Assembly (NCBI RefSeq): GCF_947254915.1
Contig: NZ_CAMYEZ010000010.1
Location: forward strand, 1-29,164
Origin: an uncultured Porphyromonas sp.
GTDB taxonomy: Bacteria > Bacteroidota > Bacteroidia > Bacteroidales > Porphyromonadaceae
Direction: 5' to 3'
Length of the DNA stretch: 29,164 bases
Below the pieces are notes generated by a model. That model was given only the letters and a program-made list of their open reading frames with translations, was not told the origin of the DNA and did not search any database. Positions 22,301 to 29,164 of the stretch are shown here, one piece after another. Position 1 is the stretch's first letter, and every line of letters begins with the position of its first letter. The translations under genes and the position numbers were made by a program.

Positions 22301-24881
22301 CTCTCTCCAGCTCTCCTTTGACAAACTGGTTGACACCAACGGAGTCTACCTTGTGAGCCCATTTGTTACAATCGTAGTCTATCCACTGCCAACTAGGTTT
22401 TGGATAGAAATAGCGGAAGTTAAGCGTGACTGGGAGGTCTACATTTTTGATAGGGATATAGAACTTGGTATGATCTAGCTGCTTACCCTCACGATCATAG
22501 GGGTAAAAGTAGAAACGCTTTGACTTACCTCCAGGAAGACCTGAGACTAGGAAGACAACGTTGCGAGGCTTACCAGTCTTCTTGTCTATACCATAGTCCA
22601 GACGACCATCAGCAAAGGGGTAGACGCGCACCTCATCACAAGAAGTTCGATCCACGACTGGGTTAATGAGCTCCGTGAGTTCAGGATTGAAATCTGGCTC
22701 ACTCATATTCAGATTAATATAGAAGGACTCTCCAGGCTGACAGGGATGCTCAAACTTCAAGCGATAGACACCACGAGGCATCGGATGATTCTTCAAGTAT
22801 TCATCCATCTTTGAATCGTGAGCAATGACACCTTTAAGAGCAGTTGGATTAGCAGAGTTATCTTCGTAAGGGTAGACTACGCGCTCTCCATTTTTGCCTA
22901 CCTTATAGATAAATCTAAATGGGTAGAACTTCTCGGGCGTGCCCGTGCCACCAGGACCTGTGAAGGTGTTGGACATCTTGATCTTCTCTCCCAGTCCTAT
23001 CATACCACCTCCATAAGGATTTTTTACGTTAGTCGGATTAGGGGTACGGAAATAGTAGCTCTCGCATGCACGGCGATAATCCTCATACCCCTCTGGAGCC
23101 TGAACGAGTGTAATCTCCATGCCAGCCATAGCGTTGAGAGACTGGCCATAGAAGGTGAAGAGATAGGTGTGATAGCCTGGGCTTAAATAGGCAATAAACC
23201 CAAGGTCTATCCTATCCGTCATCGGCTGAGGCAGGTGGGCGTAGATGCTAGAGAAGTCGTAGAGACGATTCTCTGTAGGCTTCTTATTCGTGGGGGCTAG
23301 GATGAGGCTAGGCTTAGGCGTGATGGGCTTGCCATAGAGGTCTGTTCCCTCTACCTCGACGTAGTAGCGCTTCGTCGGGTCATACCCAGCAAAAGTATAT
23401 CGCTTGTCTACTAGTGTTGAGATGGATGACCCAAAATCCTCTGATATGTGTACGGGCTTAGTTCCAGGAGCTGGTTTGCTCTCGCCATCGGCTAGCTCAT
23501 AATACTTAAATCGTAGTGTACAAAAGTTCCGCCCTTGGAACCATACGATCTGACCTATCGAACAGTCAGAGGTGTCTTCCGTCTCAAGAATCTGAAAGCG
23601 TCCGCCTCCAGACTCTCCTCCACCTACATAGTCTAAGTCCACTCGGACTGGAATGGTGATGTAGTCGTTACACCCCTCGTTGGGCCGCTTGAGGCGTATC
23701 AGCAAGGCTGCTGGAAGAGCCTTTTGCTCTTCAAGCTCTTGGAGTGACATAGACTGAGGTAACTTGTAGGAGAGATCAAGCTGAATACCATCCGGAGACT
23801 CACTAACATAAACTTCAGAAGGAGATCCCTTCTGGTCACTCCAAAGTAGAGAGCTGGCATCTAGAGTTCCATTCGTGAGCTTCTCATACTCTAGCTGGGT
23901 GACAATAGCCACCTCGTAGTTCTTAACGAAGGTAGAGGGGAAGGAGTCCGCATACTCAGGGAAGTATCTCTCTGAATCTCCTTGATAGCCCCTATTCATC
24001 TCCTTAAAGAGTTCGCGTAGTCCTAACTTTTCTTTATTAAAGTTCGCACTAAGCTCAACAATGTTTCCTGAGCAACCTCTACCGCTCATCTGTTTAATAT
24101 CAAAGGGGATCTTGAGATCCGATGGCACCGTAGGCAGGTTGGTCGTAGGTCCATAGACGGCGAACGACTTGGCAGTAGTCTCTCGACAGTCACTCTCTAA
24201 GGTGTATTCGTAGGTACCTTGTGGTAGTGCCCCGCTATACTCAAAGTGGTAGAGCGTTGTGTCTCCCTTGACCTCCCGCTTAGTGGGTTGCATTGTCTTA
24301 GCACCCATAAAGGTGGCGGGTGCCTGCTTAATATTCAAGACGGGAGGTCTCTGCGTACCTCCTCGCGCTACGATATGAAAGCTACCGTACGGTCTACAAG
24401 GCAAGCGATAGGCATCAAACTTCACCTGGGTCTCTTCCAATGCTACATACTTGTTCTCAACCTCTACTTTCACAAAGTCTTGAAGCGTGGTTTCAATGAC
24501 AGGATGATTGACTTTCTTCTTAGGAGTAATCCTAATATAGATCTTATAGTCTGCTCGTCCTGGCAGCTGCTCTAAGCGAAGAGCCCCTTTCACGCCCGGA
24601 GCCTCCTTGTAACCCTTGGTGTAGCTGTTACCCGTCTTATCCTTGACATCGTACTCTACCTTTTCTATCTGAGAAATATCTAGAGCAGTCCTTCCGAAAG
24701 CGGCGAGTAGACTAATCTCCATCGTACCCTCATTCTGACAATAAGAGGGGGTCGTCACTATTTCGAACTGGTAGTTCCAATCCAAATCGGCACCTTGAAA
24801 TATCTTCTTCTGCGCAGAGAGCGCGGAGAGCGACAGAAGGAGGAGAAGGAGGGAGAGGGTGATGTATCTATATCGTTTCAT
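19371..24881 (-). CDS. Giant secreted modular protein with T9SS-like C-terminal domain
   Basis: The 1836-residue product has a Sec signal peptide (MKRYRYITLSLLLLLLSLSA, cut near LSA/Q). A series of apparent beta-sandwich modules follows, many opening with a Cys and a nearby Gly: Cys48, Cys162, Cys270, Cys440, about 749 and about 929. Around residues 1020-1100 a PKD-like module is seen (GPYCPGDVVTLTATN, then YKWTFDDGD). The C-terminal third contains VGNPFMSTIDL, a motif common in large Bacteroidetes surface proteins. The last 70 or so residues end SGSYVVEAVGTDGVARRATL, resembling the type A sorting domain of T9SS cargo. It is the fourth gene of the fimbrial operon, 48 bases after the 442-residue gene. 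P. gingivalis mfa loci also carry a very large last protein (Mfa5), but no von Willebrand A metal site was found here. Adhesin is the likeliest role; that is inference. Confidence 0.75.
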   Translation of the reverse strand: MKRYRYITLSLLLLLLSLSALSAQKKIFQGADLDWNYQFEIVTTPSYCQNEGTMEISLLAAFGRTALDISQIEKVEYDVKDKTGNSYTKGYKEAPGVKGALRLEQLPGRADYKIYIRITPKKKVNHPVIETTLQDFVKVEVENKYVALEETQVKFDAYRLPCRPYGSFHIVARGGTQRPPVLNIKQAPATFMGAKTMQPTKREVKGDTTLYHFEYSGALPQGTYEYTLESDCRETTAKSFAVYGPTTNLPTVPSDLKIPFDIKQMSGRGCSGNIVELSANFNKEKLGLRELFKEMNRGYQGDSERYFPEYADSFPSTFVKNYEVAIVTQLEYEKLTNGTLDASSLLWSDQKGSPSEVYVSESPDGIQLDLSYKLPQSMSLQELEEQKALPAALLIRLKRPNEGCNDYITIPVRVDLDYVGGGESGGGRFQILETEDTSDCSIGQIVWFQGRNFCTLRFKYYELADGESKPAPGTKPVHISEDFGSSISTLVDKRYTFAGYDPTKRYYVEVEGTDLYGKPITPKPSLILAPTNKKPTENRLYDFSSIYAHLPQPMTDRIDLGFIAYLSPGYHTYLFTFYGQSLNAMAGMEITLVQAPEGYEDYRRACESYYFRTPNPTNVKNPYGGGMIGLGEKIKMSNTFTGPGGTGTPEKFYPFRFIYKVGKNGERVVYPYEDNSANPTALKGVIAHDSKMDEYLKNHPMPRGVYRLKFEHPCQPGESFYINLNMSEPDFNPELTELINPVVDRTSCDEVRVYPFADGRLDYGIDKKTGKPRNVVFLVSGLPGGKSKRFYFYPYDREGKQLDHTKFYIPIKNVDLPVTLNFRYFYPKPSWQWIDYDCNKWAHKVDSVGVNQFVKGELERGNVGKGYYKLPLVGYDPTNDQDDWGEDGFSWNAWWAWPWDDSTIDVNVPIKREGLTPSYARPTYVGYRCPNKTGYMEFKLINIPNKVGTVVLKDGDKVIMSSKIEELPEDLMVRWEFSDQSGSELKNEYRLEIITSLCGEEKMQTEKFTVKLENLSEGISVTVSPKGPYCPGDVVTLTATNLGVSDSAYKWTFDDGDRATGRTIRRKVSAPRVVNGKAQYNTYTLTVEGTRCIELQPQTGIIPVSPDELWWMPQSEKIVGLMTSVAPWEDVDIDVELSATLPVVAKQSQATPQQMPSGKGVSSAVSPLPNGPAGIKVDPGVLAARETYDWNNPDNWLFLHEGQFYRAQAVPSSCTHVHIVRTLYQDETNKRLWAPAPDLSPDVTLRDTFGEPTCADITFHSGAEVYDIPQLTYQRAMVRYNFGVNKNASGRNSATFGNEGDYASDLRIYTSQENFASDVRLYRRDSLYLLAAPLYDIYAGDYSFSASPYTYQLGFKAVPAGSSTVATFDASAFNDPSPLQSISMAGNNNSIGLVVANDEQGFKSREGKSAIMERRGILELPYFDRPDVAKPFYHQTYDASTGQSRFQYFDGKTKRFRGYYSYAQRSKVAYRFIFEDPKTQRIPKLTDGKEGYKLEVDFGTPAQEVMVGNPFMSTIDLKEFLEANKTTLQPYARQMRAKVTSYPTGQSRLGLTGKVTTFYSEAPSVDGRYVAPLSAFVVKAKDGVGPKVELIFPKLIVPIGTQTQQKKPLRSATVAPTATTLRYLSLTLQSLLGKDRALVAYGSESGSVDKMLLSSDGSYPSIAIIDSTDGLHKDLYADDAATGHYQLATQVSEPIDVTLSLAGSVMGHVVTARLIDHKSGLEHDLTGGKSCQIKLFPDDREGRLELRVDGDFTSVAPIAEPTDELQAQYSEGMLTVRTAQEMSSLRLVQGDGITVYTQSLPGLTEYSERILLSSGSYVVEAVGTDGVARRATLVVR

Positions 24882-24929
24882 AGCGTATGAGACATAGGTT
24901 GGATAAAGGGTATCTGCGTCAAGGCACGA

Positions 24930-26258
24930 CTACTCAAAGTCTTGCTGCGTGATCTTGATCTGGTACCACGTATTGCGGATGACGGAGTAGGTGCTCACAC
25001 CCGCATTGTTTGCTGCGAGCTGACCTTTCTCTTCCGAGGTACGATCATCAAATTTGTCTTTGATCGGGTGCCGGCCAATCTGATAGCCATTGCGGTGCTT
25101 GGGGTCCCACTCATTGACCTTGAAGGTGAGCCTGAGCTGCATCGCTGCCAGCTGGTCGGGCGTTTTCTCCGCTTCGACATTCGTCTGGCGGATGAACTCT
25201 GGGACGTAGATCGTCGTGTAGTAGTCGGAGCACCTAAGCTCGCCGATAGCGTGACCAGTGCTTGCGGTGCTAGCCATATTGCGCTGCACCTTGTTCTTGT
25301 CCCGCTCTATATAGTAGCAGTCCTGCCCTTTCTGAGGATCCCGATAGTAGTTGGAGCTGATGGGACTGTAGAGCGTTGTGGTCCACTGGTCCTTGTCGTA
25401 GTAGCGCGAGGCGAAGAGGGAGAAGTAGCGTGGCACGTTGTACAGTGCCATCTCAAAGTCGTCTATATAGTCTAAGACAAGCATCTGATCCGACTTGGGG
25501 TCGCCCAGCACTTTGTTGGCAATCATGTCGGGCATCGTGATGTCGACACGTGCTAGGACACGAGTCAAGCGCACGGGGTGACGCTCAGTAGGCGTGGCGA
25601 GGAAGCGGTACGGATCCCGCTCGGTGCCTTGGCCCAGCATCTGCTTGATCGCATCGAGAGAGACGTTGGGACAGATAGCGGTCATCGGGATCAGGTCATC
25701 CTCAGCACCACCCTCCGCTAGCTTAGGCATGAACTCCGGCTGCCAGGGGATCTTCGTCAGCTCGGGAAGGGTGTAGAGCTGTCCACGCTCGGTGACGCCC
25801 TGCAGGGCTGTCGTCAGGTTGTAAGTCTTCGAAGCCTCATTGGCAACGAAGTAGAAGTCAAAGCTCTTTATCTCTTTGGGAATCATCACGGGATAGCTCC
25901 AAGAGATGTTGTCGTCCGTTGGTTGGCGAAAGCCACCCAAGATTTGGTTGACCAAACACTTACCCGTAGCGTGGTCGAAGACGAGGACACGCACAGTCTT
26001 GATCATATCTTCCGCATTTTTGAGCTTCTTCTGGAGCTCAGGTAGAGGCACCTCTCCCTGACGGAAGGTAGACTGCGGGGCTAAGTTCATTGAGAGGTAG
26101 AAGTCACCGCTCTCCACTTCTGGTGGACAGGCGGAGGGGTCATCGTATACGCAACTGGTCAGACCTGTCAGGCCAGCCAGCAGGAGCATAGCGGAGAGCA
26201 GCCACGCAAGGATCGTGCGGGAGCCTCCTTGTATGCTATATCTATTGCACTTCATCAT
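24930..26258 (-). CDS. Fimbrillin-like lipoprotein, probable tip or accessory subunit
   Basis: The 442-residue product has a signal sequence with lipobox LTSC (Cys36) and then CVYDDPSACPP, resembling the Cys motif of the neighbouring anchor protein. The first mature strand GDFYLSMNLAP is followed by an Arg at residue 66 (STFR/QG), before IKTVRVLVFD. This is the layout of FimA/Mfa1-family pilins, where an Arg protease removes the first strand. The C-terminus is STYSVIRNTWYQIKITQQDF. It aligns with the strand VVRNNIYKVNI of the major fimbrillin but stops there, lacking the final donor-like strand. That fits a tip subunit. It lies 23 bases after the anchor gene and 48 before the giant gene. Confidence 0.72.
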   Translation of the reverse strand: MMKCNRYSIQGGSRTILAWLLSAMLLLAGLTGLTSCVYDDPSACPPEVESGDFYLSMNLAPQSTFRQGEVPLPELQKKLKNAEDMIKTVRVLVFDHATGKCLVNQILGGFRQPTDDNISWSYPVMIPKEIKSFDFYFVANEASKTYNLTTALQGVTERGQLYTLPELTKIPWQPEFMPKLAEGGAEDDLIPMTAICPNVSLDAIKQMLGQGTERDPYRFLATPTERHPVRLTRVLARVDITMPDMIANKVLGDPKSDQMLVLDYIDDFEMALYNVPRYFSLFASRYYDKDQWTTTLYSPISSNYYRDPQKGQDCYYIERDKNKVQRNMASTASTGHAIGELRCSDYYTTIYVPEFIRQTNVEAEKTPDQLAAMQLRLTFKVNEWDPKHRNGYQIGRHPIKDKFDDRTSEEKGQLAANNAGVSTYSVIRNTWYQIKITQQDFE

Positions 26259-26281
26259 GGCCTTGCTACTCTATACTTACA

Positions 26282-27277
26282 TTATATCTTATGGTCCTGC
26301 GAACGAATGAGCCAAGTATTGATCCATACGTTCACCGCTAGGAAAGTCTCTCGTGTGACTGGCTTACCATCGAAGGCGAAGATGATGACGTAGCGATCCT
26401 CACGATCGAGGAACTCTTGATCGGAGAGCTTGTTGTTCGCATAGAACTTCGTCTGTAGCAGTAGCGACAGCAGATCCACGTTGAGGAGTTCCTCACCCGT
26501 AGCGCGCTCGGTGATGATGAGTCGCTGCTTTTGGTTGGTCAGTAGGCGAAGGGTGTTGAGCTCCACAGCGATACCGCCCGTCCCCTTGAGCTGCTCAGCA
26601 TAGTAAGGAGTGTAGGTGAGGACATCGTCATTGAGCACCTCGCCAGCGCCGTTGTAGCGACCGTTGGGTGCCGTGATGCGGAAGTCGTAGTTCTCGAGCT
26701 TGATGTTGGACTTACCACCCTCCGAGAGGTCCTGCATGACGAGGCGGATGCTGTTGGTCCACTTAGCCATCGGGACGACGATGAGCCGGCTCCCATCGCC
26801 TTGTATCTTAACCTCCTTGGAGACACCATAGAGTAGTGGTGGCAGCTCGGCGGCGATCCGCTTGTCCTCAGCTCTCGAGATCTGTACGAGTAGATCCTTC
26901 ATGGTTGAGGTGCCGACCTGTAGCTTGCTCTCCTTATATAGGGTACCCATACGGTGACCGCAGAGAGCCATAATGGTGTAGTTGCCTGGGGCAAGCTGTA
27001 GCTCGAAGGTCTGCTTCTCCTCGTAAGGAACAGCCGCATTGACCATCTCCGAGACAAAGCGCCCCGCCTCGTCAAAGACGTAGAGATGCACATCCTCAGC
27101 CTCGCGATGCCAGCGATCTACGTACTGCATATTGTAATCGTAGCGTAGCTGCACACGGAGGGGGCAGGTGGAGAGATCCTCGTAGATGCACTTGTCGCAA
27201 GAGACGAAGCTCCAGCTCAGCAAGAGCATGACTCCTATATATAATAGTCTCGATCGAGATAGACTGTGTGAAACCAT
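26282..27277 (-). CDS. FimB/Mfa2-family fimbrial anchor lipoprotein
   Basis: The 331-residue product has a signal sequence ending SFVSC (lipid Cys27) followed by DKCIYEDLSTCPLRVQLRYD, the N-terminal hallmark of the FimB/Mfa2 family that roots type V fimbriae in the outer membrane. Next come VHLYVFDEAGRFV and the immunoglobulin-like stretch FELQLAPGNYTIMALCGH. The C-terminus VNVWINTWLIRSQDHKI resembles the donor-like end of the major fimbrillin (ITINPWIVRTQDITL). Unlike the other two pilins there is no Arg-bearing linker between the first strand and the next. The gene follows the major fimbrillin after 284 bases that hold a hairpin and a family B element. Confidence 0.85.
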   Translation of the reverse strand: MVSHSLSRSRLLYIGVMLLLSWSFVSCDKCIYEDLSTCPLRVQLRYDYNMQYVDRWHREAEDVHLYVFDEAGRFVSEMVNAAVPYEEKQTFELQLAPGNYTIMALCGHRMGTLYKESKLQVGTSTMKDLLVQISRAEDKRIAAELPPLLYGVSKEVKIQGDGSRLIVVPMAKWTNSIRLVMQDLSEGGKSNIKLENYDFRITAPNGRYNGAGEVLNDDVLTYTPYYAEQLKGTGGIAVELNTLRLLTNQKQRLIITERATGEELLNVDLLSLLLQTKFYANNKLSDQEFLDREDRYVIIFAFDGKPVTRETFLAVNVWINTWLIRSQDHKI

Positions 27278-27319
27278 AGTGTCAATGTGGGGCTTTAGCC
27301 CTCTTTTATGTGAATAGTT

Positions 27320-27350
27320 CCTATGAGGGGAACATTCAACCCCTCATAGG
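27320..27350 (-). terminator. Intercistronic hairpin after the major fimbrillin gene
   Basis: CCTATGAGGGG (27320-27330) and CCCCTCATAGG (27340-27350) form a perfect 11-bp stem around a 9-base loop. No T run follows in the minus direction. It is likely a partial terminator or an mRNA-end stabiliser that keeps fimbrillin transcripts in excess over those of the minor subunits. Confidence 0.6.
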
Positions 27351-27367
27351 ATAGTATTGCTGTCGAT

Positions 27368-27529
27368 GACGTGTAACCCGCTCAAACTGGTAACCCTTTG
27401 TAGGGACGCACGTTCTGTGCGTCCGTTGTGTCCAAGGTTACTGCGTTTAGTCTTTACGATGGGGAGCATTCGTCTCGTTTTGACGGGACGGACGCTCAGA
27501 TCGAGCGTCCCTACAGCGGGTTACACGTC
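27368..27529. repeat. Family B fold-back element (162 bases)
   Basis: The terminal arms GACGTGTAACCCGCT (27368-27382) and AGCGGGTTACACGTC (27515-27529) are perfect inverted complements. Inside, TGTAGGGACGC near the left and GCGTCCCTACA near the right form a second inverted pair. Two perfect 8-bp hairpins (GGACGCAC/GTGCGTCC and GGACGCTC/GAGCGTCC) complete a nested fold. Size and motifs match the element at 19079-19239. It interrupts the fimbrial operon between its first two genes. Confidence 0.78.
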
Positions 27530-27561
27530 TCGCAGTTCGACAAGCAAAGTGTACTCAGGGA

Positions 27562-29085
27562 TTATAGAGTGATATCCTGTGTACGAACGATCCAAGGATT
27601 GATCGTGATGTCGAAGGCAATGAATACCTTCGTTGGGTCATCGTTACCATCATCCTCAGGTACGACGGTAGGCTCACCTGGACGAGTGATCTCCTTAATG
27701 TTGACCTTGTAGATGTTGTTACGAACTACACCGTAGCGACCGTAACCCATCTCCTTGCTAGACTGGCTATTGGTGAAGTGACGGATTAGGTTCGTCTGGT
27801 AGAAGCAGATACCATCCTTGTATGCCTTGATGTCACCAAAGACGCCAGACTTTTCAACATCACCATTGTTATCAATCTTCAGAACCTGATCAGTGACAAC
27901 AGCCTTCTTAAGAGCAGCCTTGAAACCAGCAGGAGTGCCATCGATGTCAATGATAGCATCCTTCGTGCCATCCTTGACGATAGCTACGTACTCCTTCATC
28001 TTAGCAGTCGTGATGGTAAAGCCCTTGTAGCTGTACCATGTAGCAGTAGCCGTAAAGGTCATACCATCATGATCTGCAGGCTTCCATGTACCGCTCAGAA
28101 TGAATGAAGTGGTCTGATTGTGCTTCTGCTGATCAGCGTCCATCGTGTTCTCTAGACAGTACTCACCCTTGTCAGATGCGAAAGTAAGATCGTTCTTTAG
28201 AGTTAGCGTGTTGTCGCCTGTAAATGAATTGAAGTCAGCAGCTACGAAGCTCTGGTAGTTAGGATCCTTAGCATAGCGGTTGATGCGCGTGCTAGCGTCA
28301 GCAGCGGTCTCCATTTCAAAGTTGTCCATAGTAGTTACAACCTTACCAAACTGACGGAAGATAAAGGTCTTCTTGTTGGTCGTGTTGAGTTGCCACTTTG
28401 CATTGGTGAAGGTAACACCTTTAGGGAGCTTCATCTGAGCATCTTGATTTACGAACACCTTAGCGAGGATACGATCTACACTGACTGCTACAGGAGCACC
28501 CTCAGCAGCGTCCTGAGTCGCTTGGAGCTGTGTAGCTTTGACCTCTACAAGGCCACGATCGTTAGTCATTACGATGGCCTCTCCGTTTTGAGACAGCTCT
28601 TTTGGATCGGACTCGATAGCTAGCATAGCATCCGTAACAGACTTACCGACCTCAGTAGCAGCCGAGATCTTAGATGTTGGGTTGATGATGGCAAGCATCT
28701 GATATGCCTGCTTGACTACCTCCTTACCCTTAGTCGTGAACTTAGCAGCAGTAGCAGTACCTGAGATATCCCCAGTAGCGGGGTTACCACCAGTAGCTGA
28801 GATGTTGTAGTCTAGGCTATACTTAACCTGACCACTAATAGGATCATAGAGTACGACGCGAACATTCTTGATAGCCTGCTCTTTGTCGGTACCCTTGTAG
28901 AAGTCTCCGTGGCTAGCACCAGCTACATCAGCTGCATTTGCACGCAAACCCTCATCAGGGAGATTGAACGTAAATGAGACATAAGCATCGCCTGCCTCAG
29001 CCTTTGGTTGGTTCTTGTCGTTCTTGCAGCTTGCGAAGAGCAGAACTGCTGCGACAGCCAACGCTGCATAGATAAACTTCTTCAT
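27562..29085 (-). CDS. Mfa1/FimA-family major fimbrillin (lipoprotein precursor)
   Basis: The 507-residue product starts MKKFIYAALAVAAVLLFASC with lipid Cys20. The first mature strand DAYVSFTFNLP is followed by Arg48 (EGLR/AN), matching the place where Arg-specific proteases trim FimA and Mfa1 in P. gingivalis, then IKNVRVVLYDP. Near the C-terminus comes GVVRNNIYKVNIKEI, a Pro/Asp-rich linker and the last strand ITINPWIVRTQDITL, the expected donor strand for assembly of a type V fimbria. It is the first gene of the operon and is followed by a strong hairpin, as expected for the most abundant subunit. It is closest to Mfa1 by its C-terminal layout; FimA is the alternative. Confidence 0.85.
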   Translation of the reverse strand: MKKFIYAALAVAAVLLFASCKNDKNQPKAEAGDAYVSFTFNLPDEGLRANAADVAGASHGDFYKGTDKEQAIKNVRVVLYDPISGQVKYSLDYNISATGGNPATGDISGTATAAKFTTKGKEVVKQAYQMLAIINPTSKISAATEVGKSVTDAMLAIESDPKELSQNGEAIVMTNDRGLVEVKATQLQATQDAAEGAPVAVSVDRILAKVFVNQDAQMKLPKGVTFTNAKWQLNTTNKKTFIFRQFGKVVTTMDNFEMETAADASTRINRYAKDPNYQSFVAADFNSFTGDNTLTLKNDLTFASDKGEYCLENTMDADQQKHNQTTSFILSGTWKPADHDGMTFTATATWYSYKGFTITTAKMKEYVAIVKDGTKDAIIDIDGTPAGFKAALKKAVVTDQVLKIDNNGDVEKSGVFGDIKAYKDGICFYQTNLIRHFTNSQSSKEMGYGRYGVVRNNIYKVNIKEITRPGEPTVVPEDDGNDDPTKVFIAFDITINPWIVRTQDITL

Positions 29086-29164
29086 AGTTGAATTGGTTTG
29101 TTAGTTGATTGATTAGAAAATATATTCTAGGTGCGAAAGTACGACAGACAACCCACATAAGAGT

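Larger units (their letters stand above)
27278..27561. other. Spacer between major fimbrillin and anchor genes
   Basis: These 284 bases contain a family B element (27368-27529), the hairpin at 27320-27350 and a small GGGCT/AGCCC hairpin close to the anchor start. No TAnnTTTG box was seen on the minus strand near the anchor gene, so the downstream genes probably depend on read-through from the fimbrillin promoter. No gene is visible. Confidence 0.65.

Noticed and set aside
29134..29141. TACTTTCG on the minus strand as the fimbrial operon promoter
   Set aside because: One mismatch in the box, and the place of the upstream box falls at the window edge without a match; more upstream sequence would be needed.

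Overview
The window looks like the chromosome of a Bacteroidales bacterium, most likely Porphyromonas, possibly the P. asaccharolytica/P. uenonis group. That placement is an inference. It rests on Mfa1/FimA-type (type V) fimbrial genes, a tryptophanase gene, a protein with a C-terminal tail like type IX secretion (T9SS) cargo, and promoters of the Bacteroidetes form (TTTG-N19-TAnnTTTG). No similarity search was possible; all identifications come from reading motifs.

Region 1 (about 1-14424, minus strand) is one long ribosomal gene array, read right to left: rpsL, rpsG, fusA, rpsJ, rplC, rplD, rplW, rplB, rpsS, rplV, rpsC, rplP, rpmC, rpsQ, rplN, rplX, rplE, rpsN, rpsH, rplF, rplR, rpsE, rpmD, rplO and secY (cut by the left edge). 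It joins the str, S10 and spc operons without tuf between fusA and rpsJ. A textbook promoter lies upstream of rpsL (14544-14574). Genes are mostly 2-45 bases apart, with two exceptions: 372 bases between rpsL and rpsG, and 475 bases between rpsN and rpsH. Both gaps hold no gene but contain hairpins, and the second also contains a good promoter candidate.

Region 2 (14425-19370) holds tryptophanase (minus) and enolase (plus), divergently transcribed from nearly touching promoters, then a small PepSY-like lipoprotein gene (plus). The spaces between these genes carry two families of short non-coding repeats. Family A is bounded by inverted CGAGGAA/TTCCTCG and contains 1, 3 or 4 copies of a 21-base unit. 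Family B is a fold-back element of 161-162 bases with terminal inverted repeats of 15-24 bases.

Region 3 (19371-29085, minus strand) is a four-gene fimbrial locus: a 507-residue Mfa1/FimA-like major fimbrillin, a 331-residue FimB/Mfa2-like anchor lipoprotein, a 442-residue fimbrillin-like lipoprotein that probably forms the tip, and a giant 1836-residue secreted modular protein with a PKD-like module and a T9SS-like C-terminal domain. The presence or absence of a C-terminal donor-like strand and of an N-terminal Arg processing site in the three small proteins fits stalk, base and tip roles. A strong hairpin and a family B element separate the major fimbrillin gene from the rest of the operon.
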